From: Silene noctiflora | Taxonomy: Eukaryota > Streptophyta > Magnoliopsida > Caryophyllales > Caryophyllaceae | Length of the DNA stretch: 28,321 nt | Assembly: GCA_009801015.1 (NCBI GenBank) | Contig: VHZZ01002526.1 | Span: 36,314 to 64,634, forward strand | Direction: 5' to 3' | Shown here: positions 11,253-24,200 of the stretch, in pieces | How the letters are laid out: the number at the start of each line of letters is the position of its first letter | How positions within the stretch are numbered: the first letter of the stretch is position 1 | Program-made: the position numbers and the translations under genes | The notes under the pieces: model-generated | Database searches by the model: none | What the model was told of the DNA's origin: nothing | What the model saw: the letters and a program-made list of their open reading frames with translations, nothing else

Positions 11253-12223
11253 TCTATTCTATTCTTCTATTCTATTCTACAGATAATAGAATAGATCTCC
11301 GTCTCCCTCCTGTATTATCTCTATCTGATAAAATAACAAGATACAGTTTGATTGATTGATTGATTTAATTTAATTGACGACGTTGTGGCCTCCCTCTGCG
11401 CTCTAACTGTGTTTAGGGCTCGCCCTCTATTTCAATTGGGGATCCCACTCCACCTCCTATTTCACCCCCAACTCGCTTTATCCTACCAAACTTATATTTA
11501 CGGACTATACTTATATTATTCCCTCCATTTTAAAACCGGTGCTACACTAACACACTCTTATGTAATTTGCTATGTATTTGACTTAACTATCTTTATTCAT
11601 TATCAATATATATTTCTTCTCTTTTATCTCATTTTCGTCAAGTATTCGCTCATTAATTTGTCCTCGTTAATTTATAAATAACTTTTATTTAATTTAATTA
11701 TAATTATTCTTGTATCAATCTCATAACAAATATTCCCCGTTTAGTAAAACTTGTTTTCCACTCTTCCTTTCAACTCGGTAATTATAAGGAAATTTTATAT
11801 TGATACCTTTGTAATTAAAACACATCTCACATTTGAACGCCACATGTACCAAGTTTGTTATTATTACTTTTATGAATTTATATTCCGTAATCCGTATGGT
11901 TAAGAGTTCGCCTCCCGGAAAAAAGAAAAACCCTAAAATACAAAAAGTTATTACAAACGAGACCAACTGATAGTTTATACCTATAGCAAATTCCTACAAG
12001 ATTGATAGTTAAATAGAACAAAATACTCCGTAGAAATAGAATGGATCAACAAAAACCAGCTTTTGTTGCCATTGCCCATCGATAGCCGGATACATGATAC
12101 ATCTATACAAGCAAGCCAAAAGATGTGAGTTTTTTACATTTCCCTCGACGACAGTTAGCTGAGAGGCTAACAATGCACTATTATTATACAAAATAATATA
12201 CACTTACAGATACTTTTTATCTC
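11253..12223. other. Intergenic: KH gene leader/promoter and kinesin 3' flank, with a possible MITE remnant
   Basis: Both flanking genes are on the minus strand, so the part next to 11253 is the KH leader and promoter. It contains ATTCT and GATT simple repeats (11254-11282, 11348-11366). TTATTCCCTCCATTTTAAAACCGGTGCTACACT-like text from about 11517 resembles the CTCCCTCCGT end of Stowaway-type MITEs, but no partner end was found. The part near 12223 should be the kinesin 3' UTR. No gene is seen. Confidence 0.5.
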
Positions 12224-15200
12224 TTATCGATCAATTGCAGAGAAAAAAGATGCGTTCGACATCCTCCTAGAAGTTTGCCGACTATCCTCCGTCCCATTGC
12301 TAGCACGGACATTAGACAGTCCTTTCCTCACCCTTTTCAGATATGCCTCTGCCTGTCGCACTTTTGCGCTCAGTTCTTCATTTTGCATTTTCAGAATATT
12401 GTTCTCCTCCTGTTACATTTTCAACTCATGATAAATAACGTTTCAAAAAGACTGCCAGTACAGCAACATTGCCCGACTTAATTTTAAGTTAAGTGAACAT
12501 GCCTTAATTTTAGCATGATGGTGTATCCGCTGTTGGAGGTTTTGTTGACCTGACAACTTCTTCACCACCTCTTCCAACTCGGCCACTTGCCTTTTGTGGT
12601 TTGCTAAATCTCTCTAGATTCAGTAAAGTAGTAGGAAAAATTGTCAGTGCCACCACCCGAAGGGAAAGAGACTACTTAGTAGTAGTATTACTTAATCAGT
12701 AAAATCTGACCTTCAATACACTGTTTTCCGTGGAGAGGAACAACTCTTGCTCACGGAGCTCCTCTAACGCAATCTGCGCAGCCACAAGCTCGGTCTCTCT
12801 TCTATCAATTTCCTCTACCCATCTGAAAGTTCCAATGACAACCAAGCTAGTCATGCTATCTATATATAATTCCAATTTCCAAACACAAGATATGGCTTTT
12901 TCCTTCACGTAATACTTACCCTTTTCTCTCTACAATAAACTCATTGATTTGTTTCTTTAGGTTGATCACTTTATGGTCCTGTATCAAAAATGAAACTCGT
13001 AACTATATCAATAAGATTTGCATACGTCAGAAATTATCCTAATCAAAAGAATGACTGACCTGGGATTCCGCAATGTCTACATGACCCATCTCCATTAACT
13101 TTTTTACTTGCTGCTTATCTAACAGGTTCTATTGCAAGAGCAAATACCAAGCGAAGATTCAAAAGAACAATCAAGAGCAATACTAAAGAAACAGTGAGGA
13201 GTAATTAATAGTTAAGACAAATGCTGTCTGTGCTTTTCAAAAACTTACAGCGCAGTTGTTCATGTCCAATTTTACGCCCAGCAAATCCCGAATCACATCG
13301 TGGGTNATGCTTTCTGTAGCAGCCAACCGCGCGTTTAACATGAATATCTGGGCAAGCANAACAATTGTACAGATNAATTAACACGATAAAGTATATNACA
13401 AAATACTGANATTCAAGACTAACCGTACAGGTCTCAACAACTTACTTCTTTTTGTCTACTAGCGGCTAGGGCTTCGAGCTCTTCAATCCTAAGTTTTTCA
13501 GCATTTATCTCCTCATCCTTCTCGGATTTGAGTTGGTTCACAAATCCCAACCCAATGCACTTGAAAGGAGAACCAGAACCTCTACCTTTGAAGGGCGAAC
13601 TTGAACCCTTTGCTTTGAAAGGGGAAGCGGAACCCCTTGCTTTAGATGGATTTTTCTCCAACTTGTTGCATGAAGCATTCCGTTCATGGTTCGTGACTGC
13701 TTCTGCTCGAAACTGTTCCAACATTGCTTCCAATTCCTTGAACTGCATGTTCATTTCCAGTAAAAGCATTCAGTTTATGGAGTACATAATGAGCATCTCA
13801 TATATCAGAGGACAGAAAAACCTCACCTTCTGTTTGTACTCACAAGCCTGAGACTCCGCATGAAGAGACAACTCAGAGATATGTGCTTTGCATTGGGCAA
13901 TCTAAACAAGAAAAAAGTCAGTAACATTTACATTAGATCAAAGGAGAATGTTTCAGTCAAATACTCGGAAAAGAGGAACAAATAACAGACCTCTGTATCT
14001 CTATGTGCCAAATCCTTCTCAAGAACTTTAATAAGCATTAGAGCTTCTTGGAGTTTTCTTGTTTTCTCATCTAAATGCCTGAGATTAACACATCCTGTTA
14101 ATATTACTACGTAATTGACAATTAAATGTGAAGTTGCGAGATAGGCATGGCCCTAACAGACCTTTTGATCTCAGAATCAGCAAATTCAACAGATTGCATC
14201 TGATTTTTGAAAGAATGGAGCTCCACTTCTAGCTCCTCTCGCTGCAACCTTTGCCTTTCAGTTTCTCCTTTCAGAACATCCACCTTCACGAGGCAAAAGC
14301 TTAGTTAAGAAAGGAGCATTGCATTGGAAAAACAAATGAACATCTATTGCAAGTTTAAAGGCACCTTGTTCTCCAAAACACTAATGGTAGAATCTAATTC
14401 TTGCACAGATCGCTCTAAAAGCTGCACCTCTTCTTCCTTCTCTTCCGCATAAATCCTCCTTGATTCAGCTATCTTTATTTTGAGAGAAGAATAACAGTCA
14501 CATTTTATGGAACAATAAAAAGAGAATTCAGGGGGCAAAGGACCAAACGTATTTCAAATAAATACCTGTTGAGCTTCTACAGCAATAGCTTCATTTTCCC
14601 CAGCAAGAGCATGAGCGGTTTCCAGTTTCCCTTCCAAAATCAATAAATCCTTCTGGAGATGGTCCTTTTCACTGTTAACATCATCCAAGTTGCTCTTAAG
14701 AGATTCCACCAAATCATTCATTTGCCCCAAAGTGTTACCCATTTCAAGTAGTTCATTTTCCAAGCTGTCAATAGCGCTCCTCTTCTCACACGTTTCTCTC
14801 TCAAAAGAAGTTTTAGCTGTCATGATTTCCTCCACACGAGACTTCAGCTCTTCATTTTCATCAAGTAGGATTTTAAAGGATAGGTTGGCATTTTCCAATT
14901 CCATTGTTGTTGCAGATATGATGTCGCCTTGTTCCTTCACCTTCGCTTCAAGTGCTTTGCCAAAAGCAATAGCCTCGTCCAGATCATGTGATTTTGTAGC
15001 TAACTCACATTCTGTAGAGTGCAAAATACCTTCCATTTCATCTATCTGATCCTGTTGAATCTTACTGTCGGAAGCAGACTCCTGCAAGAGACGTAAATCA
15101 AAGAGCAATCCCTTAACAATCTCATCCTTCCTGACTAGCATTTCTTTCAAGGACAGGTTCTGAGTTAAAATTTCTTTAGCCATAGAGTCTACACAGTCCA

Positions 15201-18200
15201 GCTCTTCCAGAAACTTAGACACTGACTCCAAGTTCTGACAGCTGTCTTCAGATATCTGATCCAAAACTAAGACGAGATTTTGTTGTAGCTGATTGAGCGT
15301 GCTGCAACTCTGGAGTTCAGTCGTTTCCACTGAATAGGCACATTTCGCAACTTTGGAACTTAAAGTGCTGAGTACTTGGAGTTGGGTAAAGACTCTAGAC
15401 TCACTATCCAGGGCTTTTTTAATTGTTGTGTGCAAACAATCAACCTCTGATTCTTTTTCAAACAAAAGTTCTTCTCTCAAATCTGCGAAAATCTTCAGTG
15501 TGACAATCTCAGTGACCAAGGAATCCAAAGCAGTGCAACAGAGTAGATGCTGTTTATCCATGTCAGAATTGTGTTGAGCCAATTGCTGAATCTCTGATGT
15601 CATACGTGAAATTTCGAGGTCTTTAGCATGTAATTCTATTGAAAACACCTCGGTCTGAGATTCAATTAATTTGGCATTGTTCTCGTTCAACTTCTCTTGC
15701 TCTACAACAGATGCAGCCACAGTTAAGTTACTCTGAGTCAGCTCATCTTCTAACGTAATGAGCTTATAGTTGCTGAATTGAGCCAATTCCTGAATCTCTG
15801 ATGTCAAAAGTGAAACTTCGAGGTCTTTGGCATATAATTCTACTGAAAGAACCTCGGCCTGAGATTCAATTAATTTGACATTGCTCTTGTGCAACTTTTC
15901 TTGCTCCACAAGAGATGCAGCCACAGTTAAGTTACTCCGAGTCAACTCGTCTTCTAGTATAGTGAGCTTANNNNNNNNNNNNNNNNNNNNNNNNNNNNNN
16001 NNNNNNNNNNNNNNNNNNNNNNNNNNNNNNNNNNNNNNNNNNNNNNNNNNNNNNNNNNNNNNNNNNNNNNNNNNNNNNNNNNNNNNNNNNNNNNNNNNNN
16101 NNNNNNNNNNNNNNNNNNNNNNNNNNNNNNNNNNNNNNNNNNNNNNNNNNNNNNNNNNNNNNNNNNNNNNNNNNNNNNNNNNNNNNNNNNNNNNNNNNNN
16201 NNNNNNNNNNNNNNNNNNNNNNNNNNNNNNNNNNNNNNNNNNNNNNNNNNNNNNNNNNNNNNNNNNNNNNNNNNNNNNNNNNNNNNNNNNNNNNNNNNNN
16301 NNNNNNNNNNNNNNNNNNNNNNNNNNNNNNNNNNNNNNNNNNNNNNNNNNNNNNNNNNNNNNNNNNNNNNNNNNNNNNNNNNNNNNNNNNNNNNNNNNNN
16401 NNNNNNNNNNNNNNNNNNNNNNNNNNNNNNNNNNNNNNNNNNNNNNNNNNNNNNNNNNNNNNNNNNNNNNNNNNNNNNNNNNNNNNNNNNNNNNNNNNNN
16501 NNNNNNNNNNNNNNNNNNNNNNNNNNNNNNNNNNNNNNNNNNNNNNNNNNNNNNNNNNNNNNNNNNNNNNNNNNNNNNNNNNNNNNNNNNNNNNNNNNNN
16601 NNNNNNNNNNNNNNNNNNNNNNNNNNNNNNNNNNNNNNNNNNNNNNNNNNNNNNNNNNNNNNNNNNNNNNNNNNNNAGGTCTTTTGCATATAATTCTACT
16701 GAAAACACCTCGGCCTGAGATTCCATTAATTTGGCATTGTTCTTGTGCAATTTTTCTTGCTCCACAAGAGATGCAGCAACAGCTAAAGTACTCCGAGTCA
16801 ACTCGTCTTCTAGTATAGTGAGCTTATAATTGCTGAATTGAGCCAATTGCAGAATCTCTGATGTCATAAGTGAAATTTCGAGGTCTTTTGCATATAATTC
16901 TATTGAAAACACCTCGGCCTGAGATTCAATTAATTTGGCATTGTTCTTGTGCAATTTCTCTTGCTCCACAAGAGATGCAGCCACAGTTAAGTTACTCTGA
17001 GTCGACTCATCTTCTAACATAGTGAGCTTAGAACCCATAAAGTTGCATGTTTCCAGCATTAACTCTTCCTGACGCTGAAGAGCCACTAGATTTTCTGTAA
17101 AGCTGTCTAGCTTTAGGTGGAGTTCGCTAATTTCACCATCTTTGCTTGAAATATGATTGAGACTGCTTTTGAGATCAGACAGTAGCCTTTCATTGACTTG
17201 TCGACATATCTCCATTTCTTGTCTTAGTTTCGTATTCTGCTCCCTCAAAGAACTAATCAGCGTCTTTGATTCACATAAATCATGGTGAAGGTCATTCTCA
17301 AAATTTATCTCTGCTACTGCATCTGACAGCATGTCAATATGACAGAGATGTATCACAGAAAGAGTACAGTCCCTCAAAACATTCTCTGACCAGATCTCCT
17401 CGAGTGATGCATGCGTCATATTCAGAGCATCTTGAACCTGAGATATAACACTGTAGAAATCATGGGCTAAAGACGTAACAGCCTCTTCAGAAGCATGTTG
17501 TGTAGCTGAAACAAGACACTGAAGCTCCTCAATAAGACTAGCAGTTGAAGAAGCTTCCAACGCAAGCTGACTTTCAAGATAATTGCATCTTTGATCTTTC
17601 AAGACATTGGCAGATTGTAGTGTCTGTACTTCCATCACTAAACGCTCTATCTCACCATTTAGCATGACATCCATATTCCTAAGGTCTTCAATTTCAAGTT
17701 TCATTGTTTCATTTGCTATCATTAGTCCATTGATCATCAAATCAGCCTCTTTCATAGTGTCCTGAACCTCCTCAAATCGAACAAGAAGGGATGAAGCCTC
17801 CATTGCTTTTTGAGCTGTAGCTGCCTTGGAATCCAAAAGTTCATACTCAAGCAACTGCAAACAGAATGGAGGAAATGTTAGCAAGTATTGTATTCAACAC
17901 ATAACAAGTAATCACACAATGCGATAGTTCTTTTGCCACAAAGTCACCAACAACATATGCGGATGCAAATATGCAATAACTAATTTTTTAGAGAATCTTC
18001 TAGAATGTCCTGCTATCAAATATGCAAAAAGGCCAAATGATGAACAAGAAGACTTCTGAAGTATTTGCTAACTAAGATATATGAGATCATACGAATAAAG
18101 ATAGTGAAGAACTTCTAGCTATTAACAAAACGTGTTTTGTTCACAAGTATAAAGGTATGGATTGGGACTCAACCACAGGTTTTGGCTTTTGGTATGGTTG

Positions 18201-21200
18201 AGATGGTTAACAGAGGCTCATTGACCTCAAGGTCAAATCCTAAAGAGTGTTATTCTCACAAGTAAAAGTTTCAGCACGAGGTATGGGCGGCCATGTGCAT
18301 TATCCACTTTTCAAGCCATGAGCTTTCGCATGAGAAGGTGTATTAAGATACAAAACCATTGACTAGACATCGGAATAAACCTTAACCCCATTTCTGAAGC
18401 ATGAGATACCTCTTTTGTTTGAAGCCAGGAGTGTTTGGCTTCTGTGGCATGTTCTTCAAGCGTGTTCAGTTTATGATTCATAGCTAGGAATTTACTTTGA
18501 CACTGTTTTTCAAAATCAGTGAAAGCCGCTTGTAGGCTGAGCACTCCGACTTCCACAATTTGCATGCTTTCGAGGCGCTTCTTTTCAGACATATACATCT
18601 CTTCCTTCTCAGTGAAGAAGCTAGCCTGTAGTTCTGACTTCAGCTGCAATATTTCTTTCTCCTTCTCCAAAAACTCTTTTTGATGAGCCTCTGACATTAC
18701 AATTGTTGCACCTTTAAGGGACATTAACATGTGTTCCAAGTCACTTGTTTTAATGTTTGCCTCCTCCAGATAGGTGTTGAGTTCTTGTATCAGTAATTCT
18801 TGGTCAGATATATGTCTGATCATTTTACCCACTCGTTCAGAAATTAATCCCCTTTGACTGGAAGTAGAAGCAGAACCAAGTTCATCAGATGCACTTCTTA
18901 AAGCTTCATGACCCTCAATCAGAGCTGCTTCAATCTCACAGCTCAAAAGTTCCCAATCATCTGCAAGCAATTTTATCTGCATCTCTTTCTGCTGAAGATT
19001 TTGACATAAAACTTGGTTGTCAGAAGACAGCCTGTCAAACGATTCATGCATCTCCTTCATTTCCGTCTCAAGAATGAGCAGCTTATTTTCTGCCTCTTTC
19101 TCTCTCAAATCACTCTCATGCACATGCTCTTGAAGAACGGAAAGCTCTTCTTGCAAGCAGACAATGACTTCAGCTGTTTCTGCCTCAGCTTGTCTGCGTA
19201 TTTCATCCATTTCTTCTTCGTTGGATCGTTGATAAGCATGATCACTCTGGTACCACATATTAAGACGTTTGGCCTTATCAAGTGAAGCTTGCATTCTCTT
19301 CAATTGCTCTTGCAACGGTGAGTCTGAACATTCAGAGTCAGAGTTCTTTAGGCACGAGCTAGATTCTTGACAAGACGCTTGCCCCTTTAGTGCAGAGATC
19401 TGAATCTCCTGCTTACGTAAAAGCTCCAAATTATGGTTTTTAAGATCCTCTATTTCAGCAGTGTATTGAAGCTGTTGAGACTCAAGTGCTTGAATCACAG
19501 ACTTCGTTTCAGCTAAATCCACTTCAGAATCTTTAAGTTGCTTGCTTATGCAAGTTATTTGCTGCTCTGCCGACTGAACATCTCTAGTCAAGGAAGAGGC
19601 CAGCTCTTCCATTTCCCAACGTGATTGCTTCTCTTCTTTCAGAATAATCTTTAATATATCCAGCTCCAACTCCAAGTTCACTAGTTCTTCCGCACTCACC
19701 ACATCTCCATGCTTAATTCTATTCTCATCCACAACTCCGCCAGGTGCTTGAGAAGGAATGTTTGGCACTTGTAGATCCTGTTATTCATATAACAAAAACA
19801 TTGCATAACATTTTACAATGGAAGCAATATTCAGAATTTAGCAGACAAGTCAGGTTAGCACTATTTGTGGCTAAAACAAGAAATTTAATTTTCATGTTCC
19901 AACTTTACAATATGCAAAAATATACCTTCATTGCATCAAGAATGTTGTGGCAAGCAATAAGCTCTGAGTCTTTGTTTCTTAACTGAGCATGTAATTCCTC
20001 AATTTCTCTGCAATACATGAAAAGCAAAATGAAAAGAAAGAAGCAAGAAACACGTTCCTACAACTGCACAGTCAACCAGAAGGAAAAGTAATTACAGTTC
20101 ACAGAATTAGAGGTGTTCTGGATTACACACAAAACCATTACCTGCTTAACTTTGAATTTGTTTCCAGGCAAGACTTTAGCTTAGTTTGACACTGTGCTAG
20201 TTCATTTGTCGTATTGGTGAACTATCAGCAAACAGGAAAATGGTAAATAGATACTATATAGTAAGAAATGAACCTAAAGACCAAAACAATAAAAGCTGGA
20301 ACAGGAAATGAAACCTTAAAAGTGAGAGATTCGTGTTCCTTCCTGTCTATTGCTGCATCCTACATAAACAGTGTCCGAAACACTCGTAAGAGATTGAAAA
20401 CTGTAAATATTGTCTTACTATTTGTCTGTTCTGATCCGAACTTTGAGTAACAGCCATCTCAAGCTTTATATCAATAAAGTAACCATCTCAAGCTAACATT
20501 GGTTTTATTTGAAATTCTTCATAAATAACTACTCGTAGAACATAATTTGTTATAGTGAAGAGAATCAGAACACGGGACAAAAAATTTAGTCTATTTAGGT
20601 AGCCGAAAAGACAACAGAATAAGCACACATACCTGAGCTATATTAGAAACAATATGCTGCTGCATACTATCATCATGAAAGCGGATTAGCTGTAAGATAA
20701 ACAATTAACTTGATTAATATCTCACGAGAATGTTAATTAAAAGGAACTACTGTAAAGGAATTTCCTCGTAAAACTCTTGAAACATGTAGCACAAACCTGG
20801 GCACGAAGCTCAGATACTTCATTCATTAGAAGGTCTCTCTCCCCTTCCTCATAAAAATCTTGAAACCTATAAATGACCAAAAGATATCCAAATAAAAACC
20901 AAGTTAATTAGCAATGTTAGGACTAAGTAAAGTTTCTTTATAAAAGCAGCCACCTTCTAAGTTCTTCCAGTAGTCTAATATTCTCCACAGCAAACCGGGT
21001 CACTTCTGGATTCCTATCAACTTTAGATTGCAGCATTTGAATCTCTTCAGAGAGAGAGGCATTCTCCTCAAGTAAATAAGCATCAACTGGCTTCATTTCT
21101 CCAAGAAGGGACTCCAGTCTCTGAATTTTGTCTTCACGGAACTTCAGCTTCATTTTTGTACATCTGGTATCCTCTTCTCTTTGACGTACCTGAAAGAGCA

Positions 21201-24200
21201 TTAAGTTAATACAGTATTCAAATTCACAAAACCAAGTAACACTGAACTGCGTTCTTTTGCAGCTTGATGCTTACGGCATAGAAAAAATACCAAGCGGTTT
21301 AACTGCTCAATTTCAGCTTCAAGCTGTTTCATGGAAGTTTCTGCCATCTGCTCCCTTCTCAAGGCTCCGGCAAGCATCATTTCCAAGGATTTAAACTATC
21401 ATGATCAAACATATCATTTAAAAAAAGTAGCCATAACTCAAGTTCTCAACAACAACAAAACACGGTGTCAAAGCATTGCAAGCATGTGTTTTGTGTTATT
21501 TAACGTTTTGAATAATATCATTGTAAAGATGCGGTTTATTTTATTACTTCATCATCAAGGTGCATACTTGGTGTTCTGCTACAATTGAACACAAATACTG
21601 GTTATTTTAATCTTGTATACCTGTTTGGAAGAAACTAGTACACCACCCTTTGATTCAGATTCAATCAAGTCTTCAGAAGCATTCACCTGATCATTTTCTG
21701 ATCTCATTTCTTCTTCACTGTTCACCTGACTACTGATGCTAGTTGATGGATCAAATGCCAAAGTTCGAGAGACATTTTGGCACTTCAAAGCAGAAAGTTC
21801 TTCCTGAAACAAAACAGTTAAATATTATTTTTACAAAAACGGCAAAAATAATACTTCAAATATTACTACCACCCATATTACAAATCATACTTTTAGAAGC
21901 CATATTTGGTGCTGTAGCACAGCAACATCCCCAGAAGAATCTTCGTTCACTACAGCCTACACAAAAGGTACAATTAAGAAAAAAAAAATATGAAATAACA
22001 CATGAAGCGAACCCCAGAGAAGTCAGATACATACATTATTTTGAATAAGTTTTGCTCTCTGGGCGAATTTCAGAGTATTTAGTGTTTCAGCAGCACAACT
22101 GAACAAGAAGATAGCCATTTCAAGGTTAAGCACAAAAACAGTGATACAGCTTCCCGGAAACGACTTTTTAAAATGTGAAATTCTTTACCAGATAGAAGGG
22201 CTGACATTCGCAATTATCATAGTTTTTGAATTACCTCCAAGCGAGTCCTGGAAAGAATAATGCCATAAGCTTAGGTAGAATATAAACAAGGATGAAACTA
22301 ACAAGTGAAAAAGCTGACGTATAAAACCTGAAGAAGAAAAGTTAGCCTTGAATCTCTGTAAGGAATATGCCTGGGCTTTCCGTGAGCAATATCTACTAAA
22401 AGCATTATTACATGACTGCAGTATGTTTATCATATACTGAAGGATCAGTCCTGCGGTCATACTGAAGAGAAATTGGATGAATTACCCAAGAGAAAGACAG
22501 TATCAGTTAAATTACCCCAATGTCGACAAGGATTTGTTTATATTTGCAGCTTCTTTCAATCGATCACCCTCAGCACCAGATGATTTCTGCCTGTGAAAGA
22601 CAGACAGAAGAAACAGCCAGATGGAAACTTACTAAACAGGTGCTAGAAAAGCTACGAAACAAAAACCTGAGTGCTCAATGACCATGTATTACCTTTCTGA
22701 ACCAGCAAGGTCAACGAGATTCAATCTGGCAAATCTGTAGTTGATAACCGAATCCCTCTCCCACTTACTCTCAATGATGCATATGAATACACAATGTGAC
22801 CTGCTGCTCTCTCGATTCATGTTTGTAGCCGCGACTTTCCTATTAGAGGATCCCTGTTGTCGAATAGATGAGGATTAGAGTATACGATAGACAGAGTAAA
22901 AAGAGGCCAGGTCAGGTGAAAGGATTGATTGCTTTATGTTCTTAATTGTTGTGAACATGTGATACAGTGAAACACAAACCTGGATCAAAAGTCCTAGGAC
23001 ATCTCCGACAGTATGAACCTCAAATTCGGAAAGGTTCTCAACATAAACACCCTTCTTAACATCTTCACGCAGCTATTTGGAAACAAATAACATCGTATTA
23101 GAAAGCCATGACAATGAAGAACTTTTTAGTGTTGCAACAACATTGCCCAATGGTTTAAGAAGTGATAAGAATGGGCATTGGGGTTGGTGTACGCAAATTT
23201 GGAGCATTACTGTTCAAAATCAAAATTACATACAAGCAAGTTTGTGGAAGATGGATCAAGGAGATCAGTGATTTGCTCATTATAAATCTCTAAGAAAGAG
23301 CACTTGCAGCTGTACTTGAGTTTCTCATCCCTTCGACTTTCCTCTTCCTGAATTGAACAAACGTAAGGATCAACTCTTTGGTTCAGTGACCAAAAAAAAA
23401 AGAATTCATCTGAGAAGTTCAATTAACTGTGAACATATGCTTACCGCTCTCATACGGGCAAACAAGAATTCAAAAATCCTTGGAGTCATTCCGCGATGGG
23501 GACTGGGAGTAAATTCAACGTCCTCCATTTCGCCAAGCATTGTGTACGTCTTACCACTTCCAGTCTAAAATGCAAAGGAAAACAAGCATGATGCAATAAG
23601 ATAAGAATAGTCGACGGAAAATAGCAACAGATAGAGTTGTTTTTATAATGAGAAATTCCCATGACGGGGCATAAGCAATTGACCTGGCCATAAGCAAACA
23701 TGCAGCTATTGTATCCAGATAAACAGTTCTCTACCATTGGTAAACCAGCCATCCTAAAAAGCATTTCCTGCAAAGTCCAAATACTTTGAGAGGCCATATT
23801 ATAAAGGGTTTGATGTTGAGGTAATGGAGTAGAGTTAGAGCAGATAGCAAATGTACCTGGTCGACGGTTTCACATGCAACATGATCGAATGTAAATCTGG
23901 TTTCAGGCTGGGCAGTCCAAGTAATGCACTGTGCACTTTCTTGCTTGACACACCTATTGTATCCGTACATACTCTTTTCATTTCCATTGAGAGGCCTCAC
24001 CCTTATTATAACCTATGCATAATGAATAATGTTATGTGAATTGGAAATTGCAGTCCTTCCTTAATTAGCTATAGTATGCGAAAAGAGAAGGATATATACC
24101 TGTACATTATGATCCATCCAAAAGGAAGGATCCTCCTTGAGATCAAAGTGGGAGACGTCGACAGTATTAACAAGAGAGGGATGGGCAGAAGAAGAGGAAA

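Noticed and set aside
11928-11938. Telo-box-like AAACCCTAA upstream of the KH gene
   Set aside because: It lies about 680 bases from the ATG in AT-rich DNA; a single match of this length is not good evidence.
14690-15577. Plus-strand open frames opposite the kinesin
   Set aside because: They are antisense shadows of the Ser/Leu/Glu-rich coiled-coil exon.
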